64,000 nucleotides of DNA from AE-B3B sp964543295 (GTDB lineage: Bacteria; Aerophobota; Aerophobia; Aerophobales; AE-B3A): contig CAZIXA010000001.1 in NCBI GenBank assembly GCA_964543295.1, positions 124,001 through 188,000 on the forward strand, in the 5' to 3' direction. The position numbers and the translations under genes were made by a program. The notes under the pieces were generated by a model. That model made no database searches, had not been told where the DNA came from, and saw only the letters and a list, made by a program, of their open reading frames with translations. This document shows, piece by piece, positions 42,667-51,341 of this stretch (positions are counted from its first letter, which is position 1; every line of letters starts with the position of its first letter).

Positions 42667-43773
42667 ATGGCCGGTTTGACTATAAAGGGCTTAACGAAAA
42701 AATACGGAGAAACGAGAGCTGTCGAAAATCTAGATTTAAAGGTAAAAGATAAAGAGTTCGTAGTATTGGTGGGTCCCTCTGGGTGTGGCAAAACAACAGT
42801 TCTTAATAGTATCGCTGGCTTGATTGAAATAGATGAGGGGGAGATATGGTTTGGGGACGAGTTAGTAACTTCTCCTGAGCACGACATACTTAAAATTCCA
42901 CAAAAGAGGGAAGTAGCAATGGTATTTCAAGACTACGCCATTTACCCGCATATGACCGTGTTTGGCAATATCGCATTTCCGCTAGAAATCAGGAAGGTTA
43001 ACAAACATGAGATCGAGGCAAGAGTTAAGAAAACCGCTCAACTCTTGAGAATTGATAACCTTTTGAATAGAAAACCAAAAGCGCTCAGCGGCGGTCAGAG
43101 ACAAAGAATAGCACTGGGGAGAGCAATAGTCAGGGACCCTAGAATCTTCTTAATGGACGAGCCCCTCGCAAATCTCGATGCCAAGCTAAGAGTTCACGCA
43201 AGGGTGGAGCTGAAAAAATTACAACAGGAATTGGGTGTAACTACTATATTTGTCACTCATGACCAAGTAGAGGCGATGACGATGGGTGATAAAATTGCTG
43301 TCATGAACGACGGCCACTTAGAACAAATGGGTACAGCAACTGAATTATATCATAATCCCAAGAACAAGTTTGTGGCTGGATTTATCGGGAGCCCGCCCAT
43401 GAATATGCTGGACGGAAGGCTGGTGGAGAAGAATGGAAATATCGCGATTGATCTAGGATTTTCCACCTACGGACTTTCAAAGAGGATGAAAAGACTGATG
43501 AAAAGAGCTAAAACATCGGAGGTAACTTTAGGAATACGCCCAGAAAATATTGCCATCATAAAAAAGAGCCAAAAGAACTCGTTTGAGGCAAAAGTCGTCC
43601 ACATAGAACCAGTGGGAAGAGAATTTAACGTTTACTTAGAAGCGGGAAAAAGTTCTTTCATTGCGATAAGAAGTTCCACTCAAGATATAAAGGCTGGGGA
43701 TGAGGTTTGGCTTTCCTTTAATGAGGAAAAGATTCATATTTTTGATGGAAAATCGGCGGAAACATTTCTTTGA
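42667..43773 (+). CDS. ABC sugar importer ATPase, MalK/UgpC type
   Basis: A 368-residue ATPase. Walker A GPSGCGKTT near residue 37, the Q-loop VFQDYAIYPHMTV, the signature LSGGQRQRIALGRA near 134, Walker B IFLMDEPLANLDAKLR, and the His switch VTHDQ. The C-terminal regulatory (TOBE) domain starts near residue 240. MalK-type ATPases often energise several CUT1 importers, so this one may also serve the amino-sugar importer at 33.8-36.9 kb, which has none (inference). Confidence 0.94.
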   Translation: MAGLTIKGLTKKYGETRAVENLDLKVKDKEFVVLVGPSGCGKTTVLNSIAGLIEIDEGEIWFGDELVTSPEHDILKIPQKREVAMVFQDYAIYPHMTVFGNIAFPLEIRKVNKHEIEARVKKTAQLLRIDNLLNRKPKALSGGQRQRIALGRAIVRDPRIFLMDEPLANLDAKLRVHARVELKKLQQELGVTTIFVTHDQVEAMTMGDKIAVMNDGHLEQMGTATELYHNPKNKFVAGFIGSPPMNMLDGRLVEKNGNIAIDLGFSTYGLSKRMKRLMKRAKTSEVTLGIRPENIAIIKKSQKNSFEAKVVHIEPVGREFNVYLEAGKSSFIAIRSSTQDIKAGDEVWLSFNEEKIHIFDGKSAETFL

Positions 43774-43774
43774 T

Positions 43775-43784
43775 ATACGCGTAT
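43775..43784. repeat. ATACGCGTAT palindrome, third copy
   Basis: A perfect 10-base palindrome between the ATPase stop and the next small gene. The same sequence occurs twice in tandem at 12209-12218 and 12222-12231. Confidence 0.5.
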
Positions 43785-43786
43785 GG

Positions 43787-43960
43787 ATGAGACTCATGAA
43801 AATTACGAGAAAAATTGCAAGTTTGGCTTTCGCCATCGTGGCGTCTGGTGCCCTTTTTTATTATTTATCTGAAACATTAATACAATGGAGGCTGATATTT
43901 TCTGCTCTGATGTTCCTGGCTACTTATATTATGATCGATGGTTTCTTGAGACATGCGTAA
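43787..43960 (+). CDS. Small two-TM membrane protein
   Basis: A 57-residue ORF from ATG 43787: a basic start (MRLMKITRK) then two membrane helices, IASLAFAIVASGALFYYL and LIFSALMFLATYIMIDGFL. A second in-frame ATG lies at 43796, with GGATGAG upstream. It is placed between the ABC ATPase and the nitrilase gene on the same strand. No family is recognised; it may be an accessory subunit of the importer. Confidence 0.5.
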   Translation: MRLMKITRKIASLAFAIVASGALFYYLSETLIQWRLIFSALMFLATYIMIDGFLRHA

Positions 43961-44016
43961 CAAATATTTTTGGGTTTTGAAAGAAGATTGAATAACTTCC
44001 GAGGGAGGCTAAAAAG

Positions 44017-44841
44017 TTGAATAGTAAAAAAATAAGATTAGCACTAATTCAGATGGATTGCAAAATAAAAGATAAGGAAAATAACCTTAGCCGTGCGTTG
44101 GATTTTCTGGAAAAAGTCAAAATGAAAACTGATATCGCATGTCTTCCAGAGTTTTTCACCACCGGCTACAATTTAGATCTAATTGGGACTGAGTTTTATA
44201 ATCTGGCCGAAACCGTTCCCGGCGACACAACAGAGAAAATAGGCAGGAAAGCAAAGAAATACGGATTGACAATTGTGGGTAGTATTGTGGAAAAGGACCC
44301 CTTATCTGAAGAAATTCTTTATAATACCGCCTTTATCATCAACAAGGAGGGGAAGTTGGCCGGTAAATACAGAAAGTTTTACCTCTACCCACCAGAGCAC
44401 CAATACTTTAAGCCAGGAAAGGACTTCCCTGTTGTTGATCTCGGACTGGTGAGGGTAGGAGTAACCATCTGTTATGACCATGCATTTCCCGAGTTATTTC
44501 GGATACTCTCCCTAAAAGGAGCACAAGTGATATTTATCCTCTCAGCCATTCCTAAAGGCTATGAGTATCTTTTGAACCTGCGAGCAAGGGCCCGGGCCCA
44601 GGACAATCAAATCTTCGTAGCTCACGTAAACAGAGTTGGAAAGGAAGGCAATGTTCAGTACTGTGGTCTGAGCAAGGTGGCTGATCCCAAGGGAGAAGTC
44701 GTTGCCGAGGCCTCCCCGAGCCAGGAGGAGGTATTAAGGGTAAAGCTAGATCTTGATTTAATTTTGCGAGAAAAAACACAGGAACGCGTTTCAAGAAGCC
44801 TAAGATCAGAGACATACGAGTATTTATCCCGGCTTATATAG
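44017..44841 (+). CDS. Carbon-nitrogen hydrolase (nitrilase superfamily)
   Basis: A 274-residue amidase-type protein with the full Glu-Lys-Cys triad: Glu in CLPEFFTTGYN near residue 45, Lys in KYRKFYLYPP near 113, and Cys in VTICYDHAFPELF near 152. It hydrolyses a C-N bond of an amide or N-carbamoyl compound. TTG start at 44017, with GGGAGG nine bases upstream. The stop TAG overlaps the first bases of a repeat. As the last gene of the sugar operon it could remove an amide from an N-acyl or carbamoyl sugar derivative, but general omega-amidase activity is equally possible. Confidence 0.9.
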   Translation: MNSKKIRLALIQMDCKIKDKENNLSRALDFLEKVKMKTDIACLPEFFTTGYNLDLIGTEFYNLAETVPGDTTEKIGRKAKKYGLTIVGSIVEKDPLSEEILYNTAFIINKEGKLAGKYRKFYLYPPEHQYFKPGKDFPVVDLGLVRVGVTICYDHAFPELFRILSLKGAQVIFILSAIPKGYEYLLNLRARARAQDNQIFVAHVNRVGKEGNVQYCGLSKVADPKGEVVAEASPSQEEVLRVKLDLDLILREKTQERVSRSLRSETYEYLSRLI

Positions 44842-45139
44842 CGTTCAGTTCTCAGCTTTCAGCAATCAGCAAGTTACTGAAGAAGGTTATATTAAAAGCC
44901 TCTCGTTCTCTTGACTTTGCTTGGGTGGTAGATACAATATTTATTAAAATTTCAAGAATTCTAAGGCTAGCGAAAAAGCTTTTAATAAGGAAAAAGAGTA
45001 TCTATTCAGTCTTATTATAATATTTCACCGCAGAGCACGCTAGAAATAAGGTATTCAGCTATCAGCAATCCACTAATAAAAGAAAAAATAATCATCTTCC
45101 CATTTTTCACTGAAAGCTGAACGCTGAGGGCTGAATGCT
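44840..45139. repeat. MITE-like element with CAGC-rich inverted ends
   Basis: The left end (44840-44870) reads AGCGTTCAG..CTCAGCTTTCAG. The right end (45109-45137) carries the inverse, CTGAAAGCTGAACGCTGA. A further TTCAGCTATCAGCAATC stands near 45055. The ~300-base stretch holds no gene. It gives the nitrilase gene its stop and the next gene its start codon. Confidence 0.5.
44911..44938 (+). promoter_or_regulatory. Promoter inside the repeat element
   Basis: TTGACT (44911-44916), 16 bases, TACAAT (44933-44938), pointing to the DUF2905 and penicillin-binding-protein genes. Confidence 0.5.
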
Positions 45140-45374
45140 TACGAAAAAGATATTGGAATTGAATCTTGTAGGGAAGAGTCTTCTTATCCTGGGGATAATT
45201 ATAGTCCTGATAGGAGCAGCATTTTTGTGGGGAAACAAAATACCCTTTCTGGGAAGACTGCCCGGTGATATTTATATCCAGCGGGGACGTTTTGGATTTT
45301 ATTTTCCTCTCACTACTTGCGTCATTATTAGTTTAATCCTCACCTTGATCTTTACTCTATTATTCAAAAGATAA
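45135..45374 (+). CDS. DUF2905 family small membrane protein
   Basis: A 79-residue protein with two membrane helices (about 12-33 and 57-77). The DUF2905 signature is visible: GKIPFLGRLPGDI-like KIPFLGRLPGDIYIQRGRFG between them, and FPLTTCVIISLIL after. Function unknown. The ATG at 45135 lies inside the right end of the repeat element, with only a weak GAGGG upstream. It is 13 bases from the penicillin-binding-protein gene, a neighbourhood that hints at an envelope role. Confidence 0.85.
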   Translation: MLTKKILELNLVGKSLLILGIIIVLIGAAFLWGNKIPFLGRLPGDIYIQRGRFGFYFPLTTCVIISLILTLIFTLLFKR

Positions 45375-45387
45375 CAAGCTTGTCTCT

Positions 45388-47463
45388 ATGGGAAAGATTC
45401 TTCTCTATTTAGCTCTGGTGGTTTTTTTTGGCGGACTAGGAATCCTGGGGGGTTATTTTGTGGCTGATCTTTATAATCTTCCTCATATTGAGCAACTTGA
45501 GGAATATCAGCCAAGCCAGATCACCAGAGTGTATTCTGGTGATGGTGAAGTCTTAGCAGAGTTTTCCCAGGAAAGACGAGAAATCGCTACCCTTTCACGT
45601 ATTCCTCTTTGGATACAAAATGCTTTCATTGCCGCCGAAGACCAAAGATTTCATCAACATCGAGGGATAGATTTTAGGCGTATTCTTAAGGCAGCCTGGG
45701 TTGACCTGAGAACCTGGAGTATGGCCGAAGGAGCAAGCACCATCACCCAACAGTTAGCCAGAAATCTTTTCCTCACTCCTAAAAAAACTTTTCTTCGTAA
45801 GCTTAAGGAAACGATTCTAGCCATTCAAATTGAAAGAAGATACAGCAAAAAAGAGATCCTCCAGATGTATCTTAATCAAATATATTTTGGAAAGGGAATC
45901 TACGGAGTAGGAGAAGCCGCTTCCTTTTATTTTGGGAAAAACATTAGTGACATAAATCTGGCTGAATCGGCTTTTTTAGCTGCCATTCCAAGAAATCCTA
46001 CCTATTATTCTCCCCTAAGTTATCCGGATCATACTAACCAAAGGAAAGAGGTAATCCTCAAAAGAATGCTGGAGCTTGGTTTTATCGCCGAGGATGAGTG
46101 GAGAACCGCCAAGGAGGAGTTCATAAATGTGGCAATAAATAAAGAAAAAGGAAGTGAAGGAGCTGTCTTTCACGCTCCTTATTTCGTGGAGTGGGTCCGT
46201 CAGAAAATAAAAGAAAAATATGGATATAGGAGGCTCTGGCGGGGAGGACTTAAGGTCTATACCACGCTGGATTTGGACTTGCAGAAAAAGGCAGAAGAGA
46301 GTCTGGTACCATATTTAGAAGAAAATAATCACCAAGGGGCTCTATTGGCCATTGACCCCCATACCGGTTGGGTTAAAGCCCTGGTAGGAGGAAGGAATTT
46401 TGCTGAATCCCAGTTTAACAGAGCCACCCAGGCCCGTCGTCAAACTGGTTCTGCCTTCAAGATTTTTACTTATACAGCAGCTATTGATAGTAGAAAATTT
46501 ACTTCAGTCAGTCCCTTCTACGATGCCCCTATTTTTTTTAAAAGAGTTAAAAAAGTAGGAAAAAGTGGAGAAATAAGAGAAGAAGGTGATTACTGGTCTC
46601 CCCAGAATTTCGAAAAGCATTTTTGGGGACAGGTTTATCTATGGCAAATGTTCACCCACTCTATTAATGTTAGCTCGGTAAAACTTCTGCAGGAGGTAGG
46701 AGTGGGCAAAGTCATTCGTTATGCTCACAGATTAGGCATCGAAGGTCCTTTAAATCATGATCTTACCCTCACTCTGGGTACTTCAGGGTTGACCCTTCTG
46801 GAGATGGTAAGAGGTTATGCTACCATAGCTAATTACGGAATAAAGGTCAAACCCATTTTTATCCAAAAGGTTGAGGATCAAAAAGGAAGGGTCATCGAGG
46901 AAAATTTTCCCCAAGGAGAAATAGTCCTTTCTCCCCAGGCTTCATTTGTAATGATTGATCTGTTGAAAAAGACTATCGATTATGGAACTGGTCAAAGAGT
47001 ACGCTGGTTAGGATTCAACAGACCCTGCGCAGGAAAAACCGGAACAGTGGGATGGCCAGGACAAGAAATTACCGATAAAACAATCGATGCCTGGTTCATC
47101 GGCTTCACTCCCGACCTGGTAGCAGGGGTTTGGATAGGCAACGATGACGCAACTCCCCTGGGAGAAAAGATGACGGGAAGTGCAGTAGCTATTCCTGTCT
47201 GGACAGAGTTTATGAAAAGAGCCTTAAAGGAAAAACCGGTAAAGGATTTTCCTTCTCCTTCTGGAATAGTTTTCAAAAAGATAGATGTAGAAACCGGACT
47301 TCTAGCCAATCCTCAGTCTAGGAATACACTCTGGTTTCCTTTTCTTGAGGATACAGCCCCTCAAAGATATTCAGACCAGGCTAACGACCTATCTAGATCT
47401 ATGATTAAGGAGATTAATTCAATCAGATTTTTCCCCCAACTTGATTCCTTAGGAGAGCATTAG
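45388..47463 (+). CDS. Penicillin-binding protein 1A-type (bifunctional)
   Basis: A 691-residue class A PBP. Residues 5-25 form a membrane anchor. The GT51 glycosyltransferase domain has the catalytic Glu in AAEDQRFHQHRG near residue 82 and QLARNLFLTPKKT. The transpeptidase domain has the nucleophile Ser in TGSAFK near residue 354, SIN in the second motif, and KTGT near residue 550. It polymerises and cross-links peptidoglycan on the outer face of the membrane. There is no long linker, so it is a compact member. The ATG has no good Shine-Dalgarno. Confidence 0.95.
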   Translation: MGKILLYLALVVFFGGLGILGGYFVADLYNLPHIEQLEEYQPSQITRVYSGDGEVLAEFSQERREIATLSRIPLWIQNAFIAAEDQRFHQHRGIDFRRILKAAWVDLRTWSMAEGASTITQQLARNLFLTPKKTFLRKLKETILAIQIERRYSKKEILQMYLNQIYFGKGIYGVGEAASFYFGKNISDINLAESAFLAAIPRNPTYYSPLSYPDHTNQRKEVILKRMLELGFIAEDEWRTAKEEFINVAINKEKGSEGAVFHAPYFVEWVRQKIKEKYGYRRLWRGGLKVYTTLDLDLQKKAEESLVPYLEENNHQGALLAIDPHTGWVKALVGGRNFAESQFNRATQARRQTGSAFKIFTYTAAIDSRKFTSVSPFYDAPIFFKRVKKVGKSGEIREEGDYWSPQNFEKHFWGQVYLWQMFTHSINVSSVKLLQEVGVGKVIRYAHRLGIEGPLNHDLTLTLGTSGLTLLEMVRGYATIANYGIKVKPIFIQKVEDQKGRVIEENFPQGEIVLSPQASFVMIDLLKKTIDYGTGQRVRWLGFNRPCAGKTGTVGWPGQEITDKTIDAWFIGFTPDLVAGVWIGNDDATPLGEKMTGSAVAIPVWTEFMKRALKEKPVKDFPSPSGIVFKKIDVETGLLANPQSRNTLWFPFLEDTAPQRYSDQANDLSRSMIKEINSIRFFPQLDSLGEH

Positions 47464-47520
47464 TGTTTAGAAGATTTAGACGGGTATCGAGGGGAAGAGT
47501 CCCGAGATATTTCTTGAGGT

Positions 47521-48669
47521 TTATAATCCGGCTTGTTTTCTTAAACTCTCAGCAAGATCTATCCTCTCCCAGGTAAACTCGGGATCACTGCGACCAAAAT
47601 GACCATAGGAAGCGGTTTTCTTGTAAATAGGACGAAGAAGATCCAGGGTTTCGATCATCCCCCCCGGAGTAAGATCAAAGTTATCTGTGATAAGCTTTTC
47701 CATTTTGGATTCCTGGATTTTCCCGCTACCAAAGTTACCTACCATAAGAGAAACAGGTTCACTTTTTCCAATCACATAGGCAAGTTGCACTTCACATTTC
47801 TCAGTGATCCCTGAAGCCACCAAATTTTTGGCAATATAACGGGCCATGTAAGATCCTGAGCGATCCACCTTAGTAGGGTCTTTTCCTGAGAAGCATCCTC
47901 CACCGTGGGAACCCACTCCTCCGTAAGTATCCATGATTATTTTTCTTCCGGTAAGGCCAGTGTCTGCTTGAGGACCGCCTATTTTAAAGCTCCCGGTCTG
48001 ATTTATATAATAACCCATCTCTTCATTTCTATATCGCTCGGGAATGCAGGGCTTTATCACTTTGTCTATTATCTCATCTTCGATATCCTCTACTTCCACC
48101 TCAGGACTATGTTGAGCAGAGATAACCACCGAGGTTACCTTTTTTGGTACCCCATTCTCATATTCTACGGTGACTTGAGCTTTCCCGTCCGGTCGAAGAT
48201 AGGCGAGAACTTTCTTTTTTCTCACTTCGGCTAATCTGTGCGTCAACCGATGGGCCAAAACTATGGGAAGAGGCATGAATTCAGGAGTTTCCGTGGTAGC
48301 ATAACCAAACATCATTCCCTGATCCCCTGCTCCATCCCGGTCCACACCCAAGGCAATATCTGGTGATTGCTCATTGATTGAAGTAATAACTGCACAACTC
48401 TTATAGTCGATACCAAAGCTTGCCTGCGTATACCCTATCTCTTTTATTGTTTGGCGAGCTATCCTGGGTATGTCTACGTAACATTCTGTGGTAATTTCTC
48501 CAGCTACAAAAACGAGACCTGTCGTGACCAAAGTCTCACAGGCTACTCTTCCCTTAGGATCTTTTTCTAACACGGCATCTAATACAGCATCCGATATCTG
48601 ATCAGCGATTTTATCTGGATGTCCCTCTGTCACTGATTCGGAAGTAAATAAGTACCTTTCTCGGCTCAT
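47521..48669 (-). CDS. metK: S-adenosylmethionine synthetase
   Basis: A 382-residue MAT. The N-terminus has the FTSESVTEGHPDKIADQISD signature, and GAGDQGMMFGYA around residue 116 binds ATP. GGVGSHGGGCFSGKDPTKVDRS around residue 253 is the second hallmark, with the Lys/Asp needed for SAM formation. The protein has the usual length and no insertion. It makes SAM from methionine and ATP. It is transcribed convergently with the PBP gene. Confidence 0.96.
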   Translation of the reverse strand: MSRERYLFTSESVTEGHPDKIADQISDAVLDAVLEKDPKGRVACETLVTTGLVFVAGEITTECYVDIPRIARQTIKEIGYTQASFGIDYKSCAVITSINEQSPDIALGVDRDGAGDQGMMFGYATTETPEFMPLPIVLAHRLTHRLAEVRKKKVLAYLRPDGKAQVTVEYENGVPKKVTSVVISAQHSPEVEVEDIEDEIIDKVIKPCIPERYRNEEMGYYINQTGSFKIGGPQADTGLTGRKIIMDTYGGVGSHGGGCFSGKDPTKVDRSGSYMARYIAKNLVASGITEKCEVQLAYVIGKSEPVSLMVGNFGSGKIQESKMEKLITDNFDLTPGGMIETLDLLRPIYKKTASYGHFGRSDPEFTWERIDLAESLRKQAGL

Positions 48670-48731
48670 TGGCTAACTCCTTAGGCCATTCACATCACTG
48701 ACTTAACTACGTTCTTTTCTTCTTGGTATCT

Positions 48732-49187
48732 TTAACCTTCTTCTGCCTCGATGATCTCCTCAATTTCCTCAACTGTGCCTGCTTCCATCAAAGCTTGGCG
48801 AGACTTTTTACGTCTTAAGAAACGGGAGATTGTGGCCAAGGCTTTTAAGTAATCTCCGGCAGCATTTTTGGGAGCGGCTAACATAAAGAATAAATTAACT
48901 GGCTCCTTATCTAAAGCGTCAAAATCGATACCCTCCTTGGATATACCGAACGCCCCCCCCAGGGATTTGATCCCTGAAGAACGAGCGTGAGGAATGGCTA
49001 TATTATATCCAATTCCCGTACTTCCCAATTCTTCTCTTTCTTGAATGACCCTTAAAAACTCCTCTTGATCGGTAACTTGACCGGTTTTTTCCAACAGGTC
49101 AGTTAACTCTCTTAGTACCTCTTTTTTGGTGCGGGACTCTAATCTTGGCTTAATGGCTCTTTTATCCAGAAAACTCTTTATCTGCAC
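48732..49187 (-). CDS. PTS EIIA type-2 domain protein (PtsN-like)
   Basis: A 151-residue EIIA-fructose/nitrogen domain. The phosphorylatable His lies in IGYNIAIPHARSSG near residue 66, followed by GAFGISKEGIDFDALD. No EIIB/EIIC gene is nearby, so a regulatory PtsN-like or stand-alone role is likely. In many bacteria it is clustered with hpf, as here. It is transcribed on the same strand just downstream of hpf. Confidence 0.9.
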   Translation of the reverse strand: MQIKSFLDKRAIKPRLESRTKKEVLRELTDLLEKTGQVTDQEEFLRVIQEREELGSTGIGYNIAIPHARSSGIKSLGGAFGISKEGIDFDALDKEPVNLFFMLAAPKNAAGDYLKALATISRFLRRKKSRQALMEAGTVEEIEEIIEAEEG

Positions 49188-49253
49188 CTTCGCCTCCTTT
49201 TGTTAGAAGTGAGCATTCCAGAATGGAAATGGGCCAACTTTAACTATCGATAT

Positions 49254-49793
49254 TTATATTTGGGGCTCTATTAAACCGAAGTTACCGTCATCTATTAAGT
49301 AAAGAACATTAATCTGGTTGGTATCGGTGTTTAGAAAGAAAAAAAATCTGTCCTGCGCTAAAGAGAGTTCCCCGGCTGCTTCATCCACGGTCATAGGCTT
49401 GGCAATCGCTCTAGTGATGTGGGTTATCTGTGGATAATTGCTATGGACAGACTCCTCGGAGATAGTGGATAAGAAACCTCCTTTTTTCATCCGTAGACGG
49501 GATCTGCGTGATTTGATCTTCTCTTTAAACTTCTTAGCCTGGCGGTTTACTTTATCAATGGCAATCTCCACCGAGCTATATAGATCTGGGCTCGATCCGT
49601 CTCCATGGATGGTCAGCCCATCAGCTACAACATTAATCTCAGCTAGATACCTCTTTTTTTCCTCTTTAAGCCTTACCCGTACAGAGAAAACTCGCCGCAG
49701 GTATTTATTTATTTTTTGAAGTTTTTTCCTGATATGCTTATCAAGATCCGCGCTCACTGGAATGTGATGAGTTCCGCTTACTTCCACCTGCAT
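49254..49793 (-). CDS. hpf: Ribosome hibernation-promoting factor (long HPF)
   Basis: A 179-residue long-form HPF. The N-terminal HPF/RaiA domain has MQVEVSGTHHIPVSADLDKH and DGLTIHGDGSSPDLYSSVEI. The C-terminal dimerisation domain ends DGNFGLIEP, the usual closing motif. ATG 49793 has GGGAGG upstream; the longer ATG at 49826 would place that site inside the gene. HPF pairs ribosomes into inactive 100S particles in starvation. The hpf-ptsN pairing is common in bacteria. Confidence 0.93.
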   Translation of the reverse strand: MQVEVSGTHHIPVSADLDKHIRKKLQKINKYLRRVFSVRVRLKEEKKRYLAEINVVADGLTIHGDGSSPDLYSSVEIAIDKVNRQAKKFKEKIKSRRSRLRMKKGGFLSTISEESVHSNYPQITHITRAIAKPMTVDEAAGELSLAQDRFFFFLNTDTNQINVLYLIDDGNFGLIEPQI

Positions 49794-49837
49794 TACTGCG
49801 CCTCCCTTCCTTGTAATCTTTAACAATCAACTTAATT

Positions 49838-49867
49838 AGGACGCAGATTTTCGCAGATCTGTGTCCC
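49838..49867. repeat. Hairpin-forming CGCAGAT repeat
   Basis: GGACGCAGAT and ATCTGTGTCC pair with one G-T wobble. A further CTGCGTTCG stands near 49978. It is part of the dispersed CAGAT-type repeat family seen also near 602. The rest of 49794-50122 shows no gene. Confidence 0.5.
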
Positions 49868-50122
49868 AAAAGAAATTTCTATAACTACTGCTCCAAACTA
49901 AGGTTTAGTGAAAATCCAATTTCTGAAAATTTTAGTGATTCTTTAGTCAGTTTTTTATACTTAAATCTTCAATAATCTGCGTTCGAAAAGGAAATTCCTA
50001 TACTATCAAGATAAATCCCGGCCGAACAACTATAATAAAAATTACAAGATCATACTGTTGAACTTTTCACTTTCTACTATACCCGTTCAGCCGGGTAAAG
50101 TTCGGAAAGTCAAGCGTGCTAT

Positions 50123-50326
50123 TTATTTTTTAACGACGTTAACTGCTTGAAGACCTCGCTCACCTTCCTGGACGTCGAAGGACACTTTCTCGCCTTGCTC
50201 CAGACTCCTGAATCCTTCTCCTTCAATGTTGGAAAAGTGGACAAAAACATCCTCGCCATTTTCCCTTTCAATGAACCCGTAACCCTTACGGTCATCAAAC
50301 CACTTGACCGTTCCTTCTTCTGACAT
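50123..50326 (-). CDS. Cold-shock protein (CspA family)
   Basis: A 67-residue CSD protein with RNP1 (GYGFIER) and RNP2 (DVFVHF) intact. It is a nucleic-acid chaperone. A 70-base leader and a consensus promoter at 50398-50426 precede it; cold-shock genes are often regulated through the leader, but I cannot see a specific cold box. A second frame over the same region has no ribosome site and is not a gene. Confidence 0.96.
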   Translation of the reverse strand: MSEEGTVKWFDDRKGYGFIERENGEDVFVHFSNIEGEGFRSLEQGEKVSFDVQEGERGLQAVNVVKK

Positions 50327-50397
50327 ACTTCACCTCCTAATAAATTCAAAAACTGCGGTACAAACATCTTCTTAACGTTTCGAACTCAATTAGGGAG

Positions 50398-50426
50398 ATT
50401 ATAATATAGAAAGATAAGTTTGTCAA
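50398..50426 (-). promoter_or_regulatory. Consensus sigma-70 promoter of the csp gene
   Basis: Minus strand TTGACA (50421-50426), 17 bases, TATAAT (50398-50403). All twelve positions match. It overlaps the 3' side of comF by none, so comF and csp are separate units. Confidence 0.85.
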
Positions 50427-50437
50427 ACAAAGAACTT

Positions 50438-51181
50438 TCAGGAAGCTCTGGCCAGGGTAAATATGTAAGCTTCTCTGGCCTTTGCTTTTTTAAGGACTCT
50501 TGCTGCTTCTCTAACCGTTGTTCCTGTTGTATAAACGTCATCAACTAAAAGTATCTTTTTTGCCCGGAATTTATCTTTGTTCCTGAATTGAAATGCTCCT
50601 TTTATATTCTCTATCCGCTGGGGCTTACTCAGTGAAGTTTGACTTCTAGTTGCTTTGACCCTTTGGAGATTGTTCTTAACTAATTTGAGGCCAAAATGTG
50701 TAGCTATTACTCTGGCTAATAACTCAGCTTGATTGAATCCTCTTTCCTTTAGTTTTTTCCGATGTAAAGGGATAGGAACTACCAGATCAAATTTAGAAAA
50801 AGGAAGGTCTGTCTGAAAAAAATAAATTTTAAGGATTTTTTCTAATCGCTTCATTATCCCTTTTTTTCTGCGGTATTTAAGAAGATGGATCGCTTCCTTC
50901 ATTACTCCTTCGTAAAGAGTGGGAGCAAAAATCTTCTTAAAGGGTGATGAGTCCTGGCGGCACTCTACGCACAGAAGGAAGGGGACGTCCCGGGAGGCCA
51001 GAGAGGCAGGAAATGGTTTGCCACACCTTGAGCAATGGGGCACCTTCAGCCATTTTACTTTGTCCCAGCAGTTTTCACAGATATAGCTGAAGTTCAAGGG
51101 CCCAAGAGCCTGGCCGCATATCTTACAGTCTGCCGGCAAAAAAAGACTAAACAGGCCACTTGCTAGGCCTTTGAAATTCAA
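50438..51181 (-). CDS. comF: ComF family phosphoribosyltransferase-like protein
   Basis: A 247-residue protein. An N-terminal zinc ribbon has paired Cys (CKICGQ, CENCWDK and CSRCGKPF with a later CVEC). The PRTase domain ends in the PRPP-binding loop ILLVDDVYTTGTTVREAA near residue 212. ComF helps DNA uptake in naturally competent bacteria, and homologues occur widely without known competence. A TTGACA (51226-51231)/TATATT (51205-51210) pair with a 15-base spacer is a weak promoter candidate. Confidence 0.9.
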   Translation of the reverse strand: MNFKGLASGLFSLFLPADCKICGQALGPLNFSYICENCWDKVKWLKVPHCSRCGKPFPASLASRDVPFLLCVECRQDSSPFKKIFAPTLYEGVMKEAIHLLKYRRKKGIMKRLEKILKIYFFQTDLPFSKFDLVVPIPLHRKKLKERGFNQAELLARVIATHFGLKLVKNNLQRVKATRSQTSLSKPQRIENIKGAFQFRNKDKFRAKKILLVDDVYTTGTTVREAARVLKKAKAREAYIFTLARAS

Positions 51182-51341
51182 TTCTGTTTACTCCTATTAT
51201 TCAAAATATAACACATAAAAGAAGTTGTCAAGTTAAAAGGGAGATTCGTAAGAAATAGGTGGATTTTTCTCCGATGAGGTTTCCGGGGTGGAGTAAGTCC
51301 GAAGTTTTTTCTTTGTTGTAGATGAAGTTGCTGTCTTTATC

